A stretch of DNA of 49,624 nt from Frankia gtarii (lineage in GTDB: Bacteria > Actinomycetota > Actinomycetes > Frankiales > Frankiaceae), in assembly GCF_025403375.1 (NCBI RefSeq), contig NZ_JAMPTM010000017.1:1-49624 (forward strand). The letters are read 5' to 3'. This document shows, piece by piece, positions 1-9,300 of this stretch (the first letter of the stretch is position 1; the number at the start of each line of letters is the position of its first letter). Position numbers and translations under genes: made by a program. The notes beneath the pieces are model-generated. The model saw nothing but the letters and a program-made list of their open reading frames with translations. It ran no database searches and was not told where the DNA came from.

Positions 1-1194
1 GACCGCCAGCACCCCGACCACCCGACGCACCCCCGCACCGAGCAGGTACGTGGTGAACATGAGCGTGACGGCCAGCAGCGTCATGCTCAGCGCCAGCACC
101 CACAGCGCAGGGGCAGCACCGGTCAGGTGGGGACCAAAGACCAGGCCGATCAGCCAGTTCGCCCCGACCAGGCCGATCCCGGCGAGCAACAGGCCGGGCG
201 TGACGACGAACGCCAGGGCCACCGCCAGGGTCGCCCCGGCCCCGCGGCCCTCCTTGCGCCGCCGGGCCGCCTCGGGCAGCAGGAAGTTGGCCACCGCGAG
301 CCCGATGAAAACCGGCACCTTGCAGGCCGTCGAGATCGCCGCGTAACCGCCCACCCCGTCCGTGCCCAGCCAGCCGACGATGACGACGTCCATGTTCTGG
401 AGCAGGGCCAGTGGGATGAGCGCGCCGAGCGCCACGGTCGTGTCGGCGATGACGCTCTGGCGGGCGCTGGCCCGCGGGGCCGGGATCGGCATCGGGATCG
501 GCCCGGTGGCCGGTGCGACGCCGTCCTCGGGCAGCGGCACCGACCACCGGCGGGCGGTGGCCGGACGGGGTAGCCGCGGGGTGCGGGCAACGGCCCAGCG
601 CGCGTGTTCGGCGCCCACGACCACACCGATGACGATGCCGAGCCCCGCGCCGTTGACCCCCATGCCCGCGACGACGAAGGCGATCACCAGGCCGATCCGG
701 ACGAAACCCTCGACCACGAAGTTCACGGCCAGTCGCTGGTAGGCACCACGCGCCTGCATCAGGCCGCGCTCGACACACAGCAGCGTCCACAGCGCGGCCC
801 CGATCGTGGCCTCGGCGATCGCCACCGGGTGGGGGTAGGACATCAGCGCCGCCGCCGGCCGAGACAGCACCAGGGCGGCGACGGTGGCGGCGACGATCCC
901 GATACCGCAGGCACCACGCAGCTGGCGGATCCACGACCACTGCTCGCGGCGGGTGTCCCCGGTACCTGACGTCTCATGCTGCACGACGGCGATGAGCAGG
1001 GCGTTACCGGCGACGGACAGGATCAGGAAGATGCTCACCTGAACGGACACGGCGCCGTAGGAATCGGAATCCAGCGTACGCGCGACGATGAGATTCATCA
1101 GCAGGTTACAGCCGTTGACGAGCATGCCGGCGACCGCCAGGGCTGCCGGGCCGGCCAGTAGGCCGGACACAGCCTCTCGCGAGGGCTTCGCCAT
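1..1194 (-). CDS. Wzx-like polysaccharide flippase (3' end cut by window edge)
   Basis: This reading frame stays open for 398 codons from an ATG at 1194 to the left edge, so the C-terminus lies outside the window. The translation is a polytopic membrane protein with repeated hydrophobic segments (for example AALAVAGMLVNGCNLLMNLI near the N-terminus and VVEGFVRIGLVIAFVVAGMG in the middle). An early small-residue helix followed by a VARTLDS-type turn is typical of the polysaccharide transporter (Wzx/MATE-like, MOP) family, which flips lipid-linked oligosaccharides across the plasma membrane. A GGGGAG ribosome-binding site lies about 4 bases before the ATG. It is divergent from the GT4 gene over a 142-bp shared promoter region. 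A Pro/Arg-rich hydrophilic loop sits near residue 220. The family call is fairly sure; the substrate is unknown. Confidence 0.72.
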   Translation of the reverse strand, partial: MAKPSREAVSGLLAGPAALAVAGMLVNGCNLLMNLIVARTLDSDSYGAVSVQVSIFLILSVAGNALLIAVVQHETSGTGDTRREQWSWIRQLRGACGIGIVAATVAALVLSRPAAALMSYPHPVAIAEATIGAALWTLLCVERGLMQARGAYQRLAVNFVVEGFVRIGLVIAFVVAGMGVNGAGLGIVIGVVVGAEHARWAVARTPRLPRPATARRWSVPLPEDGVAPATGPIPMPIPAPRASARQSVIADTTVALGALIPLALLQNMDVVIVGWLGTDGVGGYAAISTACKVPVFIGLAVANFLLPEAARRRKEGRGAGATLAVALAFVVTPGLLLAGIGLVGANWLIGLVFGPHLTGAAPALWVLALSMTLLAVTLMFTTYLLGAGVRRVVGVLAV

Positions 1195-1336
1195 CAATCT
1201 CCCCACCGGGCACGGAACACGTCGATCACCCGCGATGGAACACCGGCCATGGTATGCGCTACCGATTTTTCCGACATCTGTAGGTTGCAGGCGAACATGC
1301 TAAGCCCTGTCGATCGGCCGGAGAGGAACGCCACTG
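1195..1336. promoter_or_regulatory. Divergent promoter region, flippase / GT4
   Basis: This 142-bp gap separates two divergently transcribed envelope-glycan genes and must hold both promoters. GGAGAGG at 1320-1326 is the ribosome-binding site for the GT4 gene. No clear -35/-10 pair was identified. Confidence 0.4.
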
Positions 1337-3034
1337 GTGATCGGAAGCCCCAGCACGCCGCATCCCACCGGGCTCGGGGAGCACCGGTACCTGTCCACCC
1401 TCACCGGCCGGCACGTGGTATTCCTCAACTGGCGTGATCAGAACCACCCCCAGGCCGGCGGGGCCGAGCTGTTCTGCCAGTCGATCGCCGAGCGGTTCGC
1501 GACGGCCGGCGCGCGGGTCACGCTGCTGACCTCCCGGCCGGCCGGGGACGGGGGGAAGGCGCTCCCGGTGGCCGAACACGTGGCCGGGGTGGACGTCCGC
1601 CGCGGCGGCGGCACCTTCGGGGTGTACCCGTCCGTGCTGGGCCGGCTGGCGAGCCTCGGGCGGGCCGGGCACCGCGTCGACGCGGTCGTCGACTGCCAGA
1701 ACGGGATCCCGTTCTTCAGCCCGCTGGTACTGCCGGCGTCCACGCCGATCGTCCAGGTACTGCACCATGTCCACCAGAAGCAGTTCCCGCTGTACTTCCC
1801 GGGCCCCGTGGCCAAGGTCGGGCAGTTGCTGGAGGCGCCGGGCAGCCGGCTGGTCTACGGGCGCCGCCCGGTGGTCGTCGTCTCCCCCTCGACCCGGGCG
1901 CAGGCGCGCGAGGTGCTGAGCCTGCCCGGCCCGCGCTTCCTCGTCCCCAACGGCGTGACCGCCGCCGTCCCCTCCGCCGTGACCGCCACCGTCCCCTCCG
2001 CCGGCATGGCGTCCTCGGGTGATGGGGCGGACCGGGCGGTGGGGCGTCCCGCCGCGGCGCCGACGATCGTCTGCGTCGGCCGGCTCGTGCCGCACAAGCG
2101 GCTGCACCTGCTCCTCGACGCGCTGCCGGCGCTGGTCGCCGCTCATCCGGGCCTCACTGTCCATGTCGTCGGCGACGGCCCCGACCGGGAGCGGCTGGTC
2201 GCCCGCGCGGTCGCGCTCGGCCTGACGAGCGCGACCGCGAACGGCGCCCTCGGGGAAGGCCACGGCCGCAACGGCGACTCCCCCGACGGCGACGTGGTTC
2301 GGTGGCATGGTTACACCGACGCGGCCACCCGCGACCGGCTGCTCGCCTCGGCCTGGCTGACGGTGAACCCCTCGCACGGAGAGGGCTGGGGGCTGTCGGT
2401 ACTGGAGGCGGCCGCCCTCGGGGTGCCGGCGGTGGCGTTCCGGGTGCCGGGGCTGCGCGACGCGATCCGGGACGGGACGACGGGCTGGCTCGTCGACGAG
2501 GGCGTGCCCCTGGCGGGAACGATCGGCGCGGCGCTGCGGACGCTGGCCGATCCGCCCGCCGCGGCCCGGCTGCGCGCGGCCGCACGTGCCTGGGCGGCCG
2601 GCTTCACCTGGGACGCCGGCGCCGAGCTGCTCGCCCGGGTGGTCACCGCCGAGATCGACCGGCTGGCGCAGGCACGTGGCTCGGGTCGCGGGGGGAGGGC
2701 GGCGCACGATCGCCGCCGGGTCGACGACGAGCTCACCCACGCCGCGTTCACGCTGCCGGCCGGCGCACCCCGCCCCGCCCTGCGCCGCACCGACCTGGTG
2801 TATCGGCCGGATCCCGACGGGGCCGAGGCGGTCGCCGTCCTCTACGGCGCCGGCGAGGCCGCCGCGCGGGCGGCGTTGGCCCGGGCTGGGGTGTCCGCCG
2901 AGGCTCGGCTGCGCCCCGGCACCGGGGAGGACCTGCTGCTTGCCACGAGCCGCGAGCTGGTGTCGGGGGCCGACGCACCGCCGCCCGCCGGATCCCGGCG
3001 GGCGGCCACCGAGGTGTCCGCCGGCCGCGGGTGA
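1337..3034 (+). CDS. GT4-family glycosyltransferase
   Basis: This encodes a 565-residue GT-B fold glycosyltransferase that would transfer a sugar from a nucleotide donor to an envelope glycan or lipid carrier on the cytoplasmic face. The N-terminal domain has GGAELFCQSIAERFATAGARV, typical of the acceptor half, and the C-terminal half has VGRLVPHKRLHLLLDALPAL. The EX7E retaining motif is seen as Glu349 and Glu357 in HGEGWGLSVLEAAALGVPAVA. The GTG start at 1337 is chosen because GGAGAGG precedes it by about 10 bases. A 24-bp tandem duplication at 1955-2002 makes a Val/Thr/Pro-rich linker between the domains. About 130 residues after the GT fold are Ala/Arg-rich and of unknown role. A strong hairpin follows the stop codon. 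The exact donor is unknown. Confidence 0.85.
   Translation: MIGSPSTPHPTGLGEHRYLSTLTGRHVVFLNWRDQNHPQAGGAELFCQSIAERFATAGARVTLLTSRPAGDGGKALPVAEHVAGVDVRRGGGTFGVYPSVLGRLASLGRAGHRVDAVVDCQNGIPFFSPLVLPASTPIVQVLHHVHQKQFPLYFPGPVAKVGQLLEAPGSRLVYGRRPVVVVSPSTRAQAREVLSLPGPRFLVPNGVTAAVPSAVTATVPSAGMASSGDGADRAVGRPAAAPTIVCVGRLVPHKRLHLLLDALPALVAAHPGLTVHVVGDGPDRERLVARAVALGLTSATANGALGEGHGRNGDSPDGDVVRWHGYTDAATRDRLLASAWLTVNPSHGEGWGLSVLEAAALGVPAVAFRVPGLRDAIRDGTTGWLVDEGVPLAGTIGAALRTLADPPAAARLRAAARAWAAGFTWDAGAELLARVVTAEIDRLAQARGSGRGGRAAHDRRRVDDELTHAAFTLPAGAPRPALRRTDLVYRPDPDGAEAVAVLYGAGEAAARAALARAGVSAEARLRPGTGEDLLLATSRELVSGADAPPPAGSRRAATEVSAGRG
1955..2002 (+). repeat. In-frame 24-bp tandem duplication in GT4 gene
   Basis: Two adjacent 24-bp copies (1955-1978 and 1979-2002) differ at one base and encode a duplicated V-T-A-x-V-P-S-A unit. 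The repeat length is a multiple of three, so the frame is kept. Confidence 0.85.
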
Positions 3035-3041
3035 ACGTCCC

Positions 3042-3082
3042 GGCCGGGCGGTGCGTCCGGCCCACCGGCGCACCGCCCGGCC
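3042..3082. terminator. Bidirectional hairpin between convergent genes
   Basis: A perfect 14-bp inverted repeat (3042-3055 with 3069-3082, 13-nt loop) fills the short gap between the GT4 gene and the convergent acyltransferase-like gene. There is no U-tract, as is usual in high-GC actinobacteria. It should end transcription from both sides. Confidence 0.8.
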
Positions 3083-3087
3083 TCTCG

Positions 3088-4560
3088 TCAGCGCGACGGG
3101 ACGGCCCCGCCGCGGCGGGTGGTCACCGCCGGGGCTGCCGCGCGGTCCGGCCGCGGTGCCCTGGCCACGGCGGGCGTCGGCGCGGTCGCCGGCGTCGGCA
3201 AGGTGGCGTCGGTGTCGCCCAGCTCGACGAAGGCGGCCCGGTAGAGATCCGCGAAGGCCGGCACCGAGCCGGGGCCGAGGAGGTGGCGGTGGTAGCCGAA
3301 CGTCACGTACAGGCTGTCGCCCATCCCGAGAACGCCGATGAACAACCCCTGCGGCATCCCGGCCGTCCCGGTGAAGTACACGGCGCTGATCGGCAGCCCG
3401 GCGGCCCCGGCCAGGCCGTCGAAACGACCGAGGTTGCTCACCGCGGCGGTCGGGGCGAGCATCGGGCGCCCCGCCGCGACCCCGCAGCGCAGCAGCGTGC
3501 TGCGCCACGGGCCGGGCACGAATCGCGCCGCGGCGACCCCGAGCGCGCCGGAGAGCCCCGGCACGACCGGCGGGACGGCCTGCTTGGCCGAGCCGGTCTG
3601 CTCCACCACGCGGACGGCGAGCTGCAGCGCGTCCACCCGGTCCGCGACCTCGCTTGAGATGATCTTCAGGCCGGTCCGGTTGCCTCTGATCTCGCCCGAC
3701 GCGGGGAACGACGGCGACGCGGCCGACGACGGCGAGGACGCCAGGTCGATCGGCATCCGGATCCGCAGCCGGCTGGACCCCCCGCCCCGGCGGGAGTTCC
3801 ACCGGTCGATCGCCAGATGCGCCGCACCGATCAGCAGGTCGTTGATGGTCATCCGCCGACCGTCCGGCAGCATCCGCCGGCCGGTCGGCACCGCCAGGAT
3901 CAGCGGGTGGAAGCCGTAGCCGTCGCCCCCCACCGCCAGCGGCGTGATGTAGCGCCCGGACCGGCGGACGAGCGTGGCCCAGCCCGGCGCGCCGGTGCGG
4001 GCCAGCGGCTGCACGCCCGCCGGCACGCCGCGGTGTCCCTCGTCCGGGGCGACGGCGCCGTCGCGGTCCCCGTCGTAAGCCGCCTCCCGGTAGTGGTCGA
4101 GGATCTCGGCGACGAGCGCGGCGAGCCGCAGCCCGTCAAAGGCAAGGTGATGGGCCACCACGCTGAGCTGGTCGCCGTCGGGCCGACGAACCAGCGCCAC
4201 CCGGACCGGCGGGTAGCGGCGCAGGTCGAACGGCGCCGAGGACAGGATCTCGTGGATGCGCCACCCGTCGGTTCCGTCGTCGACGAAGCCGACCGGATCG
4301 GCCGTCGGTTCGGCGACGAACCGCCAGGCGTGCTGGCGGGATCCGTACAGCACGGCGCGGGCCATCGGATGACGACGGATCACCGCCCACGCTGCGGCCC
4401 GTAGCCGCGCCGGGTCCAGCCGCCCAGTCGTCTGGACGAACAGTCCACAGGTCAACGGCGCACTTGCCCGGTCCGAGGCGGCGAGAATTTGCTCACCCGG
4501 AGTCAACACCCGATCGGGTATCGGCGGTGCCGAAGCGCCGCCGTCCTGCGCCAATCCCAT
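3088..4560 (-). CDS. Condensation / acyltransferase-fold protein (WES/DGAT-PapA-like)
   Basis: This 490-residue protein carries an HHxxxDG active-site motif at residues 137-143 (HHLAFDG). That motif is the signature of NRPS condensation domains, PapA-type acyltransferases and wax-ester/diacylglycerol acyltransferases. Later landmarks are NDLLIGAAHLA, GNRTGLKII and AVSNLGRF, which match the second half of this fold. A stand-alone enzyme of this kind transfers an acyl group from CoA or a carrier to a hydroxyl or amine. Its position beside glycan genes suggests acylation of an envelope lipid or glycan, which is inference. The frame extends to 4671, but the upstream residues look non-conserved, so the ATG at 4560 is preferred. 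The last 45 residues are a Pro/Ala/Arg tail. Acceptor and donor cannot be told from sequence. Confidence 0.72.
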   Translation of the reverse strand: MGLAQDGGASAPPIPDRVLTPGEQILAASDRASAPLTCGLFVQTTGRLDPARLRAAAWAVIRRHPMARAVLYGSRQHAWRFVAEPTADPVGFVDDGTDGWRIHEILSSAPFDLRRYPPVRVALVRRPDGDQLSVVAHHLAFDGLRLAALVAEILDHYREAAYDGDRDGAVAPDEGHRGVPAGVQPLARTGAPGWATLVRRSGRYITPLAVGGDGYGFHPLILAVPTGRRMLPDGRRMTINDLLIGAAHLAIDRWNSRRGGGSSRLRIRMPIDLASSPSSAASPSFPASGEIRGNRTGLKIISSEVADRVDALQLAVRVVEQTGSAKQAVPPVVPGLSGALGVAAARFVPGPWRSTLLRCGVAAGRPMLAPTAAVSNLGRFDGLAGAAGLPISAVYFTGTAGMPQGLFIGVLGMGDSLYVTFGYHRHLLGPGSVPAFADLYRAAFVELGDTDATLPTPATAPTPAVARAPRPDRAAAPAVTTRRGGAVPSR

Positions 4561-5029
4561 TGTCGTAGGCCGGCCTTTCTGCAGGGGATCTCGCGGTTTC
4601 ACGGCGATGGCGCGCGTCGCCGTCGAGGAGCTAGTCAAGCGTAACCAGGCGAAATCGCCCACCCTGGACACGGGGCACCCGCTGCGGGCCCAGCCGGACC
4701 CCTCCTCACGGGGCCACCACGAACCGCGACATCACCAGGCAGAGCCCCCTAAACAGGCCCGGTCCGAGCGGTAGATTCCGCCCGCGGACCGGCCCAATGC
4801 TCACGCCGGGTAGTCAACGCGGAGGCGTAACGAATCCCAAAGGTCTACCTGCGCCCCGCACCCTCGTACTACCCCCAGCCCCGAAACGGGCACCCTGTCA
4901 CTGACTGTTACCTACTGGTCATCATCGTCGGGACCTGGAAGGATTTCGACCTTGCCCGCCCGCGGTCCGCAGTCCGCAGTCCGCGGTCCGCAGCCGGCTG
5001 CGACCTGTGCCCGCTCGGAAAGGAGCGCG
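4561..5029. other. Divergent intergenic region with short tccgcag repeats
   Basis: About 470 bp lie between divergent genes with no convincing coding frame. Near its right end, about 4965-4993, the heptamer tccgcag or tccgcgg is repeated about five times in tandem just before the ribosome-binding site of the next gene. It presumably holds both promoters; no clear promoter hexamers were identified. Confidence 0.5.
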
Positions 5030-5677
5030 ATGACCGGCGACGACAGGGGCCCGTCGGACCAGATCGAACTCGCGGACCTCGTCTGCCTCATGGGCGGATT
5101 GTTGACGCACTACGCCGACCAGGCGATTCCCCACGACCGCGACCTGGCCATCGTCGCGCTGTTGAACAAGGCGCGGCGCGGCAGCGGTCTCGAGCAGCTC
5201 CTGGCACTGGTCCGCCCGGAGGTGGAGGCGGAGACCCTGCGGGCCTTCGGGCTGCGGATGGCCTCACTCGCGGTTCGCCACGCCGACCCCGGCCTGCTGC
5301 GCCTGGGGCTGCTGGCCGTCGGGCTCGCCAGCCTGCGCAGCATGGATTACCGCGACGACTTACGCGCGCTCGCCCCGCTCTGGCGGACGGCGAGCCTGCT
5401 GCTCCTCGACCCATCCCACGAGTTCACCGCCGCGGCGGCGGAGTTCCCCGCCGCCGGCGCGTTCCTGCTGGGCTGGGTGGACCGCACCCCCGACTCCCAG
5501 GATCTGGTCGAGATGGGCTATCGCGAATCGACGGACGAGGACGGCTTCCGATATGCCGAGGACATGACCGTCCATCGTCGCATCCTCGAAGAGGATTTCG
5601 CCCGCCGGCCCCGCATCATTCGGCTCCTGCTCGCCCGCCGGCGGCGCCGGTGGCTGCGAGAGAACGGCTTCGACTGA
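5030..5677 (+). CDS. Hypothetical protein, 215 residues
   Basis: I do not recognise the family. The start is placed at the ATG at 5030 because GGAAAGGAG lies 6-7 bases upstream; an in-frame GTG/TTG-type extension to 4952 would translate the short DNA repeats and is unlikely. The protein is mostly helical and Leu/Ala-rich (for example LGLLAVGLASLRSM and LRALAPLWRTASLLLLD) and is acidic until a basic C-terminus with a run of arginines around residues 200-210. There is no signal peptide or obvious membrane segment, so it is probably a soluble helical protein. It is convergent with the RyR-domain gene, with only 10 bp between the stop codons. Confidence 0.7.
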   Translation: MTGDDRGPSDQIELADLVCLMGGLLTHYADQAIPHDRDLAIVALLNKARRGSGLEQLLALVRPEVEAETLRAFGLRMASLAVRHADPGLLRLGLLAVGLASLRSMDYRDDLRALAPLWRTASLLLLDPSHEFTAAAAEFPAAGAFLLGWVDRTPDSQDLVEMGYRESTDEDGFRYAEDMTVHRRILEEDFARRPRIIRLLLARRRRRWLRENGFD

Positions 5678-5687
5678 CGCCCTCGGC

Positions 5688-6254
5688 TCAGCCTGCGTCA
5701 GCGGCCGGCCGGCGCAGAACCCGCAGCCGCGCCTGCGCGAGCACGGCAGGCATGTTGCGGATGACGTCGCGGTCGCGCTCGCGGTCCTCGTCGCTGAGCT
5801 TCTCCCAGCCCACCATCGACGGGTGCCGCTTGTCTGGTCCGGCGTCGCGGCGCAGCGGTCCGTAGGAGTAGCCCTGCCGCTCCTCGTGCCGGCGCCACCG
5901 CACGTGCTCGTCGCGGGCGAGCTCCTCGATCTCGGCGTCGGTGAAGGTGAACGGGTCGCCGTCCGGCCCGGCGGAGACGATCAACCAGTCGGGGTTGCGC
6001 ACGATCGCCGCGTAGTAGGCAGCCTGCGCCCTGTTCGCCTCCCGCAGCGGCTCGGCCAGCTCCGCCCACGGCCGCAACCCCGGACGCGAGCCCGCCTCGT
6101 GCCGCTCGCCGAGCTCGTGTTCGAGGTAGCGGCGGTGGATCGCCTGCGCCATCCGCTCGATGGACCCCGAGTCGACCTGTGCCGAGGCGCCCAGCGCGCA
6201 GGCGGGGACCGGTCCGGGCTGCTGGGGCGAGAGTCCGTTCACAACCGCTGTCAT
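5688..6254 (-). CDS. RyR-domain protein
   Basis: This 188-residue protein contains one bacterial RyR (ryanodine-receptor repeat) domain at about residues 35-150. Visible landmarks in order are IERMAQAIHRRYLE, the W-x-E-L and EANRAQAAYYAAI segments, DAEIEELARDEHVRWRRHEE and HPSMVGWEKLSDEDRERDR followed by VIRNMP. RyR repeats occur in animal Ca2+ channels and also in bacterial proteins, where they have been linked to cyclic-nucleotide and potassium-related signalling and to defence-associated proteins; a ligand cannot be assigned here. The ATG at 6254 follows GAGGGAGA by about 9 bases. It lies 64 bp downstream of the aftD-like gene on the same strand and may be co-transcribed with it. The domain call is fairly sure; the function is open. 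Confidence 0.78.
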   Translation of the reverse strand: MTAVVNGLSPQQPGPVPACALGASAQVDSGSIERMAQAIHRRYLEHELGERHEAGSRPGLRPWAELAEPLREANRAQAAYYAAIVRNPDWLIVSAGPDGDPFTFTDAEIEELARDEHVRWRRHEERQGYSYGPLRRDAGPDKRHPSMVGWEKLSDEDRERDRDVIRNMPAVLAQARLRVLRRPAADAG

Positions 6255-6318
6255 GGTCCGGTGTCTCCCTCTTAGACGGACGGCGGACAAGCGCCGAACT
6301 GTCGGTGGCGCGGTGACG

Positions 6319-9300
6319 CTAGTCGAGTCTCTTGTTTCCGGTCCGCACATCGCCACCCCAAGTCCGCCTCCCGACACGTGATCCCCGGCTACCGGCGTCA
6401 TACGGACCGCCACGAGGGCCGCCAGACGGGCCGCCGTATGGACCTCGGCCGTACGAGCCTCGGCCGTACGGGCCGCCGTCGGGGCCACGGGAGCTCGGGT
6501 CGTCACCGTCCCTGGTGAAGTCTGCGGGTCCGGGGCTGTCCGGGTCCGCGGGCCGTTCCCAGCCCCAGACCGCCAGGGAGGCGAACACCGCGGCGAGCGC
6601 CAGGGAGCCGAGCACCTGCACGGGCACGCCGAACGCCCCGTGGCCCGATCCGGGCTGGCTGTTCGGCTGCGCCGCGACTCCGATGCCCGCGGCGAGCATC
6701 GCGAGCGCGGCGAACCACGCCAGCGCCCACGGCCGGGACCGCCCGAACCAGACCAACAACGGCACCGCCAGGGCGACCGGGCCGGCCACCAGGACAAGCG
6801 CCACCATCGCCAGCCCGGTCCATACCGCCCCGGCCACCGCCCCCGCAGGCCGCGTCCCCGACGACCGCGCGAGGCCGGTCGCACGGGCCGCCCGCGGCAC
6901 GGGCGGGAAGGCCGGGTATCCGTTCTCGTCGGAGCGCCGCCGCAGCCGGAAGCGGGCCGGCAGCAGGGCGAGCACGACGAGCAGGACCACCAGCAGCAAC
7001 CCGACGATGAGGTTGCGCCGGTATTGCGTGCCGGGAACGTTGTCGATGAGGATGGTGCCGCCGGCGCCGGCCGGCACGATCCAGCCCTGCTGCCAGCCGT
7101 CGAGACGCACGGGCGTGAGGGTGGTGCCGCCGAGCTTCGCCGTCCACGAGGTGTTCGCGTTCTCCCGCACAGCGAGGAACGCCCGCGTGCCCGCCCCGAT
7201 CTGGATGGTCCGGTGCTCCGCACCCCACTGGCGCACCGCCGTCGTGCGCGCCGCCTGCCCGGCCGGCTGGTGTCCGGTACCCACCAGCCCCAGCGAGTCG
7301 ACGAGGATCGAGGTCAGGCCCTGGTCGACGCGAAGCTGGTGGGTTCCGGCCGGCAACGTGAGGCGGCTTCCGTCGGTGCACAGCGACACCTTCACCGGCA
7401 GCACCGAAGTGACGTCGCTGTTGCGCCCGGTGATCCGCAACGGGTAGCGCTTGCCGTCGACGACCAGGGCGGGACCGCTGCCACAGTCGACGACCAACGG
7501 CTCGTCGTCGGCGGCCGGGGTGCCTCGGGGGGGCGGCAGGAAGCTCGCCGTACCGTTGATGGTGAAGGTCATCTCCCGGGGCACGTCGAAGCGGCGGGAC
7601 AGCGCCAGCTCCTCCGACCCGCCGAACGGCTGCGCCGGGTCGACCCGCTGCCGGGCCAGCGAGAAGGCGACGTTCCCCTGGTCGGCGCCGGCGAACAGCC
7701 GGCCGACGTCGTCGGGGAGCTGCGCGTAGTGGTCGAACGTGACGCCCGGGACGTTGATCTCCCGGATGCCGGCGCCGAGAGTGTCGTCGTTCTCCCGGTC
7801 GACACGCTCGAACCCGATCCGGTACCAACGGCTCTGCCCCGGCGGGACGGCGAGGCGCTGGATGTCCTCCACCGGGGACACGTCGGTCACGACGGCACCG
7901 GTCTCGCTGGTCACCCGCATCGCCCGCACGGCCGGTCGCCACGAGCCCTCCGACAGCAGCCGGATGTCGATGTAGGGCACGGTCATCCGGCGGCCGACGT
8001 CGAGCTGGATCCACTGGCCGGCGGAGGTGGTGCCCTGCTTGCGCATCGCCGTCCAGGCCGTCGCGGTGAACCCGTCGACGGCGGCCGGAGGCGCGAAATC
8101 CGGCGCGGCAAGCAGGTCGTAGCCGTAGGAGGAGGCGGTGACCGACAGGCCGCCGACGAAGCCGGCGACGGTCTGATGGCCCGCCACGTCGCCCTCGGCC
8201 CACTGGTTGGGCTCTCCGGCCTTGCCCACGGCGTTGCCGGTCGGCCCGAGCAGATACGAGCTGGCGTCGTGGACGATGCCGAAGGTGCTGTCCCGGCGGG
8301 TGAAGGTGTCCGTGTCGACCCAGGCGGTCGACGGCCCGATCACCTCCCGCGGTGCGACCTTGATGGCGTTCGGGCTCGTCGACGCCGCCGCGGTCGCCGA
8401 GGCCGACGGATCGGCGAGGTCGGCGGCGAGCACGACGGGCCGGTCCGCGCCGAGCAGGCCCTGCGCGGCGAGCTGCACCGTCGCCTCGGGCCCGCCAGAG
8501 ACGACGACGGCTCCGTCGGCGGCGTAGGTCTGGACGAGCTTCGCGCCCGTCGGCACCGTCCAGATCTCCAGTGCCGGCACCTTCTGTCTGGGATTGCGCA
8601 ACGCCGGGACGAGCCGTTCCTTCGCCGAGGCACGCGCGGGCACCTGCGGGCCGAAGGAGGCGGCCGGCGTCAGCCCGGAGGATCGCAGCGCCCGGTGCAG
8701 CTCGTCGGTGGACGGGGGAATGTCCCAGTCCTTCTGCTCCAGGTCGTTGCGCAGCACGATCTGGCCGATGCCGGCCCGGGCCAACGCGTCGCTGAGCCCC
8801 GGCGCGGAGCCGGCGGCCAGCTCGCGTTCGATGCCGTCCATCAGCCGGGTCACCCCGGCGCCGCCGAGCGGGATGAGGCTTCGAACCCCCCAGGGCGTCT
8901 TCGCCAGCCACTGCAACGGCTCGTCGAGCGGACGGCCCCAGTCGTACTCGGCGAACGGCGAACCGGGCAGGATCAGCGTCCGGCCACCCTGCGGGTTCCC
9001 GCTGAGCCAGTCGGCTGCCTGCGCCCAGTAGTCGGGCACCGCGGTGAACGGGCGGGGCTGCAGCGCGCGGCCGGACAGCGTGGGAGTCATGCCGCAGACG
9101 AGCGCCGCCACCGTCACCGCGGCGGCGGCCGTCGTCACGCCGGCCCGGGGGCGCGCCCAGTCCCACCGGCCCCGGGCCCGGCGGACCCGGGCCGGCAGGG
9201 CTGTCAGCGCGTGCCCGACGCCCAGCGCGATCGGCAGCCGCACCACCGGCTGAAACTTGTAGACGTTGCGCAGGAAGCCGAGCTGGTTGCCGAGCAGATC

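Noticed and set aside
1259-3802. Long minus-strand frame opposite the GT4 gene
   Set aside because: Spans two real genes and their terminator; Arg/Gly-rich shadow.
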